From contig CAMXTM010000147.1 in NCBI GenBank assembly GCA_947246775.1, forward strand, positions 1 to 5,753: a DNA stretch of 5,753 nucleotides, read 5' to 3'. The DNA comes from an uncultured Clostridium sp. (GTDB lineage Bacteria; Bacillota; Clostridia; Lachnospirales; Anaerotignaceae). Below, one piece after another: positions 1-5,753 of the stretch; positions within the stretch are counted from its first letter, which is position 1, and each line of letters begins with the position of its first letter. Made by a program: the position numbers and the translations under genes. The notes beneath the pieces were generated by a model. The model saw only the letters and a program-made list of their open reading frames with translations, ran no database searches and was not told the DNA's origin.

Positions 1-450
1 TTCTATCCATTGCTCTGTTTTTTTCAATACAGGATACATTTCTTCTGGATATTCAAAATCTTTTGCCTCTTTTTCATCATACTCTACAGCAGGAGCAACA
101 TAATATTTATGAAGTTCATAATATCCATTTTCTTCTAAATATTTCGCAACTTTCATAATCGTTCTATAATCTGTATTTTCATAAAAATTGTCATAATAAT
201 AGCTGACTGTTCCATCATAGTCTTGTTGAAATTGCCAAAGAATAATTTGATGAAATACCTCTGCCCATATTGGCATATTTTTACTATAACTTTCTTCAAA
301 AACAATATAGTCATCAAAACCTGACAGCACTTCATTAGCATATGCTGTAGGGTATCCTACAATACCTCCCTCTATTTCTTTTTGTCTTTCCTCTCCTTTT
401 ATTTCTTCTAACAATTCTTCTAATTCTTGAAATAATTTTTCAATATCCAA
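1..450 (-). CDS. Acidic tandem-paralog protein, copy 1 (C-terminus beyond window)
   Basis: Function not recognised. A continuous reading frame of 150 codons runs from a TTG at 448-450 to the window edge with no stop. It is clearly homologous to the next two genes: it shares the start (LDIEKLFQELEE), the centre (FHQIILWQFQQDYDG, then YENTDYRTIMKVAKYLEENGY) and YPEEMYPVLKKTEQWIE at the cut. By comparison with copy 2, about 30 residues are missing, so the full protein would be near 180 residues. The start rests on alignment with the paralogs and on GGGGAGG 8 bases upstream. The N-terminal 25 residues are rich in Glu, Leu and Lys and look helical or coiled-coil; residues about 27-55 are unlike those of the other copies. 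No signal peptide or membrane segment is visible, so a cytoplasmic location is inferred. The gap to copy 2 is 74 bases with no terminator. Confidence 0.85.
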   Translation of the reverse strand, partial: MDIEKLFQELEELLEEIKGEERQKEIEGGIVGYPTAYANEVLSGFDDYIVFEESYSKNMPIWAEVFHQIILWQFQQDYDGTVSYYYDNFYENTDYRTIMKVAKYLEENGYYELHKYYVAPAVEYDEKEAKDFEYPEEMYPVLKKTEQWIE

Positions 451-599
451 AATAAGTACCTCCCCTTGTACTATATTTTTCTTTTCTTAACAGCAGCTAC
501 AAAAGCATAATATTATATTTATATTTATTTTTGCTTTTCTTTTTGTAAGGCAATCAATGCTGCCCTATTTTTTGTTAAAATGTCTACATAAAAATTCCA
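415..599 (-). repeat. Conserved junction segment A (copy 2 end to copy 1 start)
   Basis: This segment covers the last 25 codons of copy 2, the whole intergenic gap and the first 12 codons of copy 1. Aligned by hand with junction B it shows about ten substitutions outside one short variable patch near 512-523, which also has a 3-base length difference. The non-coding part is as well conserved as the coding ends, and far better than the gene cores. Confidence 0.75.
459..467 (-). promoter_or_regulatory. Ribosome binding site of copy 1, fixing a TTG start
   Basis: The minus strand reads AAGGGGAGG, followed by an 8-base spacer and then TTG (448-450). No ATG lies in frame near this point. The same arrangement occurs before the other two paralogs, which supports TTG as the true initiator. 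Confidence 0.75.
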
Positions 600-1046
600 G
601 ATAGCTCTTTCGCCGTCTTCTGTTTCTATCCATTGTTCTGTTTTTTCCAATACAGGATACATTTCTTCTGGATATTCATTAAATCCATAGCCCTCTACAG
701 CAGGAGCAATATAATATTCATAAAGCTCAGCATATCCATTTTGTTTTAAATATTGCGCAACTTCCATAGTTATTTTATAATCTGTATTTCCATAAAAGTT
801 TTCATAATAATATCTAACTACTCCATCATAATATTTTTGAAACTGCCAAAGGGAAATTTGATGAAATGCTTTTGCCCACATTAGCATAGTTCCACTATGA
901 ATCATATCCGAAATATAGACTTGAAATGTTTCTAATAAATCAGAATCCCACATTGTAATACATTCTTCTATTTCTCCATTTTGTTCTTCTTTTTCTAATT
1001 CTTCTATTGTTTCTTCTAATTCTTGAAATAATTCCTCAATATCCAA
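525..1046 (-). CDS. Acidic tandem-paralog protein, copy 2
   Basis: Function not recognised. The protein has 173 residues, starts at TTG (1044-1046) and ends at TAA (525-527). By hand count it has 36 Asp/Glu against 13 Lys/Arg, so it is strongly acidic. Regions in order: a Glu/Leu-rich probable helix or coiled coil (residues 1-25), a divergent stretch (about 26-55), and a conserved aromatic core (about 57-117). The core includes AFHQISLWQFQKYYDG, YYYEN, TDYK and QYLKQNGYAELYEYY. Then come a second divergent stretch and a tail (about 149-173, from WNFYVDI to the end) almost identical to copy 3. There is no signal peptide or membrane span. The core faintly recalls DUF4375/DMP19 proteins (a G..YYEN..Y then L...GY pattern), but the match is too weak to name. 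It sits between two paralogs in one direction, with gaps of 71 and 74 bases, so co-transcription is likely. Confidence 0.88.
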   Translation of the reverse strand: MDIEELFQELEETIEELEKEEQNGEIEECITMWDSDLLETFQVYISDMIHSGTMLMWAKAFHQISLWQFQKYYDGVVRYYYENFYGNTDYKITMEVAQYLKQNGYAELYEYYIAPAVEGYGFNEYPEEMYPVLEKTEQWIETEDGERAIWNFYVDILTKNRAALIALQKEKQK

Positions 1047-1192
1047 AATAAGTACCTCCCCTTGTACTGTATTTTTCTTTTCTTAACCGCAGCTACAAAA
1101 GCATAATGTTATCCTGTTTATTTCTGCTTTTCTTTTTGCAAGGCAATCAATGCTGCTTTATTTTTTGTTAAAATATCTACATAAAAATTCCA
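1011..1192 (-). repeat. Conserved junction segment B (copy 3 end to copy 2 start)
   Basis: Counterpart of the segment at 415-599. The intergenic part shares the same GTAGCTGC-containing stretch, the A-rich run and the GGGGAGG site. The 7-base inverted repeat AAAAGCA/TGCTTTT is kept in both junctions (1097-1103 with 1125-1131 here, 501-507 with 532-538 in the other). It spans the stop codon, and its loop is the part that has diverged. Confidence 0.75.
1055..1063 (-). promoter_or_regulatory. Ribosome binding site of copy 2, fixing a TTG start
   Basis: The minus strand reads AAGGGGAGG, then an 8-base spacer identical to that of copy 1, then TTG (1044-1046). The first in-frame ATG is about 30 codons further in, past the conserved N-terminus, so it cannot be the start. 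Confidence 0.75.
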
Positions 1193-1672
1193 AACCATCT
1201 CTAAATTTTTTACTTCTACTGCCCATTCTTCTGTCTTTTTCAAATTCGCTCTCCAGGCAGGATATTCTTCATCTGTAGGGTATTCATTTGGCTTACAATC
1301 TATAGCAGGAGCAACATAATATTCATAAAACTCAGCATATCCATTTTCTTTTAAATATTGTCCAACTTTCATAATTGTTTTATAGTCATTTTCTTCATAA
1401 ACATTTTCATAATAAACATCTATTCCTTCATAAAGTATTGAAAACTGCCAACCATAAATTTGATGAAATGCTTCTGCCCATATTGGTCTTGGTTTATTTT
1501 TAAAATGATTTAAAATATATTCGTTAGTATCTGTTACCACTCCTAAATCAAGCGATGTAGGAATTTGTTCGTCATCTATTTCCCCATTTTGTTCTTCCTT
1601 TAATCTTTTTAATTCTTCTATTGTTTCTTCTAATTCTTGAAATAATTCCTCAATATCCACTTCAATACTCAA
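1118..1672 (-). CDS. Acidic tandem-paralog protein, copy 3 (first in array)
   Basis: Function not recognised. The protein has 184 residues, starts at TTG (1670-1672) and ends at TAA (1118-1120). It is the first array gene to be transcribed and follows the pdaA-like gene by only 30 bases. Compared with copies 1 and 2 it has four extra N-terminal residues. A 12-base insertion lies between the TTG and the shared DIEELFQELEE, and the TTG keeps its 8-base distance from GGGGAGG. GTG at the aligned Asp position is a weaker alternative start. The conserved core is at about residues 67-124 (AEAFHQIYGWQF, YYEN, DYKTIMKVGQYLKENGYAEFYEYY). The last 24 residues match copy 2 at 23 positions. Residues about 33-64 and 130-155 differ strongly between copies. 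It is acidic, without signal peptide or membrane segment, so probably cytoplasmic. Confidence 0.88.
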   Translation of the reverse strand: MSIEVDIEELFQELEETIEELKRLKEEQNGEIDDEQIPTSLDLGVVTDTNEYILNHFKNKPRPIWAEAFHQIYGWQFSILYEGIDVYYENVYEENDYKTIMKVGQYLKENGYAEFYEYYVAPAIDCKPNEYPTDEEYPAWRANLKKTEEWAVEVKNLEMVWNFYVDILTKNKAALIALQKEKQK

Positions 1673-1680
1673 AACAAATA

Positions 1681-1689
1681 CCTCCCCTT
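1681..1689 (-). promoter_or_regulatory. Ribosome binding site of copy 3, fixing a TTG start
   Basis: The minus strand reads AAGGGGAGG followed by 8 bases and TTG (1670-1672). It lies in the 30-base gap after the pdaA-like stop codon, so ribosomes finishing that gene end very near this site. Confidence 0.75.
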
Positions 1690-1702
1690 TGTGCTATATT
1701 TT

Positions 1703-2584
1703 TTATAATGCTTTTTCTGGCAAGTCGTTCAATGTCACAAAGGTATAGCCTTTTTCTCTCAAACTCGTTATAATATCGGGCAGCGCTTCTGTATTGGATT
1801 GGGAAACGGCGTGCAACAACATAATACTACCATTATGATAATTTTCCATTACCATATTATATGCTGCCTGCTTTCCTGGCTGATTGTTTACGTCCCAATC
1901 GCCATAAGCAAAACTCCAGAATATGGTTTTATAGCCTAACGCCTGTGTACGCTCTAAAGAATGTATACTATATACGCCCTCTGGTGGTCTAAAAAAGTGT
2001 GGCATCTCTTGTCCTGTTACTTCTTTAAAATATTCTGCACAGTCATTTATTTCTGTAGCAATTTGCTCATCTGTCAACTTTGTCATGTCAGGGTGTGTTA
2101 CACTATGGTTGCCTACAATATGCCCCTCTGCTACCATTCTTTTTATCAATTCTGGATTATCTCTTATGTAGGACTTTGTGACAAAAAATGCTGCTTTTAC
2201 ATCATATTCTTTTAAAACATCTAAAATTTTTTCACTATAACCATTTTCGTAGCCCTCATCAAATGTTAAATAAATTGTTTTCTTTTGTGTCTCCCCTAAA
2301 TAATAGGCATCATATTTGCCAATCGCAATCTCAGACTGTGCTGATGGTGGCGTATTGTTTTGATTTCTTTTAAACCACCATGATTTTCTGTCATGATACC
2401 CTACCGCTGGATTATTTTCTTGTGGCTGTGGTGGTACTTCTACAGGGTCATCTATTGCATCTACAACTGTTTTTTCATTTTCTATCATTACTATTGGTGT
2501 TTCCATGATTGTTGGCGTTCCTCCTACTCCTGTTCCCAAAACAAAAGCAGACATCAATGAAACAATCGCTCGAATATCTAACAT
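1703..2584 (-). CDS. pdaA: PdaA-like polysaccharide deacetylase (muramic delta-lactam type)
   Basis: A NodB-fold carbohydrate esterase family 4 protein of 293 residues that removes an N-acetyl group from a glycan. The closest recognised relative is Bacillus subtilis PdaA, which deacetylates muramic acid during formation of muramic delta-lactam in spore cortex. Motifs numbered from the start used here: TFDEGYENGY at 107-116 (Asp109 the expected catalytic base), NHSVTHP at 159-165 (His160 and His164 expected metal ligands), FRPPEG at 198-203, DWDVNNQ near 229-235 and LLHAVS at 256-261. The YENGY, DW..NNQ and LLH.VS patterns favour PdaA over generic chitin or xylan deacetylases. Residues 5-22 form a hydrophobic N-terminus that may be a weak signal peptide or anchor, followed by an acidic, Pro-rich linker to about 85; export is inferred. 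The ATG at 2582-2584 is preferred because AAGGAGG lies 8 bases before it; the upstream ATG (2588-2590) is too close. The sporulation role is inferred from family. Confidence 0.85.
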   Translation of the reverse strand: MLDIRAIVSLMSAFVLGTGVGGTPTIMETPIVMIENEKTVVDAIDDPVEVPPQPQENNPAVGYHDRKSWWFKRNQNNTPPSAQSEIAIGKYDAYYLGETQKKTIYLTFDEGYENGYSEKILDVLKEYDVKAAFFVTKSYIRDNPELIKRMVAEGHIVGNHSVTHPDMTKLTDEQIATEINDCAEYFKEVTGQEMPHFFRPPEGVYSIHSLERTQALGYKTIFWSFAYGDWDVNNQPGKQAAYNMVMENYHNGSIMLLHAVSQSNTEALPDIITSLREKGYTFVTLNDLPEKAL

Positions 2585-2592
2585 AGTCATTC

Positions 2593-2599
2593 CCTCCTT
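2593..2599 (-). promoter_or_regulatory. Ribosome binding site deciding the pdaA-like start
   Basis: AAGGAGG on the minus strand lies 8 bases before ATG 2582-2584 but only 2 bases before the in-frame ATG at 2588-2590. This favours the shorter protein, which begins MLDIRAIV. Confidence 0.7.
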
Positions 2600-2614
2600 G
2601 TATTTTATACTATA

Positions 2615-2643
2615 AATTTACCATTTTACATGGTTCTAATCAA
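2615..2643 (-). promoter_or_regulatory. Candidate promoter of the pdaA-like/paralog unit
   Basis: The minus strand has TTGATT (2638-2643), a 17-base spacer and TAAATT (2615-2620), each hexamer matching the housekeeping consensus at four of six positions. It lies between the eno terminator and the pdaA-like gene, where a promoter is needed. The spacer contains the inverted repeat ACCAT-N5-ATGGT (2620-2634), a possible operator. I found no convincing sigma-G pattern, although the B. subtilis homologue is a forespore gene. Confidence 0.4.
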
Positions 2644-2658
2644 GCCTTTTTTTCAAAC

Positions 2659-2686
2659 AAAAAACCCCCGTTTTTAAAACGAGGGC
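2659..2686 (-). terminator. Intrinsic terminator of eno
   Basis: Read on the minus strand, a stem of about 8 base pairs (CCCTCGTT with AACGGGGG, one G-T pair) and a 5-base loop is followed directly by six T. It begins about 20 bases after the eno stop codon. The hairpin is near symmetrical, but the plus-strand T run is short and no plus-strand gene reads toward it, so it serves eno. Confidence 0.9.
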
Positions 2687-2706
2687 TTTTATTCTCTATT
2701 ACATTA

Positions 2707-4112
<1,406 letters not shown>

Positions 4113-4113
<1 letters not shown>

Positions 4114-4134
4114 CCGAAAATATACATTTTCAGC
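4113..4134 (-). other. Small hairpin in the gpmI-eno gap
   Basis: On the minus strand GCTGAAAAT and ATTTTCGGT can pair across a 4-base loop, with G-T pairs near the base. It begins 13 bases after the gpmI stop and overlaps the edge of the eno -35 box. No T run follows, so it is not a standard terminator. It might mark an RNA 3' end or processing site, or be chance. Confidence 0.3.
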
Positions 4135-4147
4135 AAAAATTACTAAA

Positions 4148-5695
4148 TTATTTGCTTACAAGCAAACTTTCTCCTGTCATTTCAGCAGGTTTTTTAATAT
4201 CCATCATTTCAAGCAATGTTGGTGCAATATCAGCCAACTTTCCGCCCTCTCTCAAGCCAATACCATCTGTATAGTTTACAAGTATAAATGGTACTGGGTT
4301 TGTTGTATGAGCTGTGAAAGGTTCTCCTGTAGTATAATCTACAAGTTGGTCGCTATTTCCGTGGTCAGCACAAATAAACATTTGTCCACCTACATCTATC
4401 AATGCTTTTAATACTCTTTCCAAGCAACTATCTATTGTTTCAATTGCTTTGATTGCTGCTTCTAATACGCCTGTATGTCCTACCATATCTGGGTTTGCAT
4501 AGTTAATAATAATCAAATCATATTCTTGAGAATTGATTGCTTTTACCAGTCCATCTGTTACACCAATTGCACTCATTTCTGGCTGCAAGTCATATGTTGC
4601 AACTTTTGGTGATGGTACAAGCCATCTATCTTCATTTGGATTTGGTTCTTCTACTCCACCATTAAAGAAAAATGTAACATGAGCATATTTTTCTGTTTCA
4701 GCAGTTCTCAACTGTTTCAAACCTAATGATGAAATATATTCACCTAATGTATTTGTTAATCTTTGTGGTTTAAATGCTACTAATTTATTTTCAATTGTAA
4801 CATCATATTCTGTAAAGCATACATATACAATATCTTTTGGTGCATTGACTCTTTCAAAACCATCAAATGCATCATCACAGAATGTTCTTGTAATTTCTCT
4901 TGCTCTATCTGGGCGGAAATTAAAGAATATAACAGAATCTTTATCTTTTATTGTACCGATTGCTTTACCTTGTTCATCTACAATCGCAGTAGGCATTACA
5001 AACTCATCTGTTTTGCCATCTGCATAAGATGCTTTAATACATTCTTCTGAACTTGCTGCTGTTACACCTTTTCCAGAAACAATAGCATCATAAGCAATTT
5101 GCACACGTTCCCAACGTTTATCCCTATCCATAGCATAGTAACGTCCAGAAACAGTAGCGATTTTACCAACACCGATTTCTCTCATTTTTGCTTCTAACTG
5201 TGCCAAATAATCTACGCCAGAAGATGGTGGTGTATCTCTACCATCTAAGAAGCAATGTACAAATACTTTTTCCAAACCGTTTCTTTTTGCTAACTGAAGC
5301 AATGCATAAAGATGTGTATTATGACTATGCACACCACCATCAGAAAGCAATCCAAACAAATGCAATGCACTGTCATTTTCTTTACAATTTTTTACTGCTT
5401 TTAGCAATTCTTCATTTTCATAAAAATCGCCATCTTCAATTGCTTTTGTAATTCTTGTCAATTCTTGGTATACAATACGTCCTGCTCCAATATTCAAATG
5501 TCCAACTTCTGAATTGCCCATTTGTCCATCAGGCAAACCAACATCTAAACCACTTGCATATCCTTTTACGCATGGGTACTTTTCTATAATTTTATCTATT
5601 GTAGGTGTATTTGCTTGTCTGATTGCATTGCCCTCTGTTTTGTCATTAATACCAAAACCATCTAATATCATTAAAACTGTAGGTTTCTTACTCAT
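4148..5695 (-). CDS. gpmI: 2,3-bisphosphoglycerate-independent phosphoglycerate mutase
   Basis: Cytoplasmic enzyme that interconverts 3-phosphoglycerate and 2-phosphoglycerate through a phosphoserine intermediate, without a bisphosphoglycerate cofactor. The 515-residue length is typical, and this is an alkaline-phosphatase superfamily protein. The metal and phosphatase site is complete when compared with the Geobacillus enzyme: Asp12, Ser62 (the phosphorylated Ser in GNSEVGH), Asp403, His407, Asp444, His445 and His463. The inserted transferase domain (about 80-310) carries the substrate residues His123, Arg153-Asp154, Arg185, Arg191, Arg261 and Arg264, with Lys336 just after it. Bacillus relatives are Mn2+-dependent and pH-sensitive, a property linked to sporulation; that this applies here is inference. 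The start ATG (5693-5695) has AAGGAG 6 bases upstream. It lies 127 bases upstream of eno in the same direction, and its product is the enolase substrate. Any upstream glycolytic genes would lie beyond the window. Confidence 0.98.
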   Translation of the reverse strand: MSKKPTVLMILDGFGINDKTEGNAIRQANTPTIDKIIEKYPCVKGYASGLDVGLPDGQMGNSEVGHLNIGAGRIVYQELTRITKAIEDGDFYENEELLKAVKNCKENDSALHLFGLLSDGGVHSHNTHLYALLQLAKRNGLEKVFVHCFLDGRDTPPSSGVDYLAQLEAKMREIGVGKIATVSGRYYAMDRDKRWERVQIAYDAIVSGKGVTAASSEECIKASYADGKTDEFVMPTAIVDEQGKAIGTIKDKDSVIFFNFRPDRAREITRTFCDDAFDGFERVNAPKDIVYVCFTEYDVTIENKLVAFKPQRLTNTLGEYISSLGLKQLRTAETEKYAHVTFFFNGGVEEPNPNEDRWLVPSPKVATYDLQPEMSAIGVTDGLVKAINSQEYDLIIINYANPDMVGHTGVLEAAIKAIETIDSCLERVLKALIDVGGQMFICADHGNSDQLVDYTTGEPFTAHTTNPVPFILVNYTDGIGLREGGKLADIAPTLLEMMDIKKPAEMTGESLLVSK

Positions 5696-5716
5696 AATAT
5701 GCTCCTTATTTTCAGA

Positions 5717-5737
5717 TTACAAAGCGTAACTTTATAA
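5717..5737 (-). other. Possible leader hairpin upstream of gpmI
   Basis: On the minus strand TTATAAAG pairs with CTTTGTAA around a 5-base loop, giving 8 base pairs with one G-T pair, located 9 bases before the AAGGAG site. The same bases include TATAAA (5731-5736), a potential -10 box. Its -35 box at 17-base spacing would fall just outside the window, so promoter and hairpin cannot be told apart here. Confidence 0.3.
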
Positions 5738-5753
5738 CCTTAAAAGGGTTTCT

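Larger units (their letters stand above)
1..1700 (-). repeat. Tandem gene duplication array, at least three units
   Basis: Three homologous gene units are arranged head to tail, with starts at 450, 1046 and 1672, giving periods of 596 and 626 bases. The homology includes the intergenic DNA. It begins just after the pdaA-like stop codon, where the 13 or so bases before the first GGGGAGG (AAATATAGCACAA) resemble the matching bases before the other units. Whether more units lie to the left cannot be seen. Confidence 0.85.

Noticed and set aside
153..341. 62-residue minus-strand frame
   Set aside because: It lies wholly inside copy 1 in another frame, shows no resemblance to the paralogs and has no ribosome binding site; the true frame there is <1-450.
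451..524. Small peptide gene in the conserved array junctions
   Set aside because: One frame (AFVAAVKK...) is open for about 12 codons in both junctions, but there is no start codon with a ribosome binding site; the conservation is better explained by duplication or gene conversion.
1703..2590. pdaA-like start at ATG 2590
   Set aside because: It lies only 2 bases from the GGAGG core; the ATG at 2584 has normal 8-base spacing. The difference is two residues.
2665..2690. The eno terminator acting also on plus-strand transcripts
   Set aside because: The hairpin is symmetrical, but the plus-strand T run is only four bases and no plus-strand gene precedes it.

Overview
The window looks like the chromosome of a low-GC Gram-positive bacterium of class Clostridia. 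Three things point there: A/T-rich third positions, strong AGGAGG-type ribosome binding sites on every gene, and a PdaA-type spore-cortex deacetylase, which suggests a spore former or a relative of one. All six genes lie on the minus strand, so transcription runs from the right end to the left. No RNA gene, insertion sequence, CRISPR array or phage gene was seen, and no stretch longer than 300 bases lacks a gene.

Right part (about 2660-5753): two consecutive lower-glycolysis genes. gpmI (cofactor-independent phosphoglycerate mutase, 4148-5695) makes 2-phosphoglycerate. eno (enolase, 2707-4020) converts it to phosphoenolpyruvate. Both proteins are full length with complete active sites. The 127-base gap between them holds a good extended -10 promoter and an A/T-rich leader hairpin before the eno ribosome binding site. 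eno ends at a clear intrinsic terminator (2659-2686), which closes the glycolytic unit.

Middle (1703-2660): a separate transcription unit begins with a candidate promoter whose spacer carries a 5-5-5 inverted repeat. Its first gene is a PdaA-like polysaccharide deacetylase. The ribosome binding site places the start at 2584 rather than at the ATG six bases upstream.

Left part (1-1702): a tandem array of at least three paralogous genes for small, very acidic proteins that I do not recognise. The third runs off the window edge. All three start with TTG behind an identical GGGGAGG at 8-base spacing. The first begins only 30 bases after the pdaA-like stop with no terminator between, so array and deacetylase are probably co-transcribed. 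The gene ends and intergenic segments are nearly identical between copies while the cores have diverged. This array is the least explained part of the window. Hypotheses, not shown by the sequence, are a cytoplasmic immunity-protein array or a divergent DUF4375/DMP19-like family.
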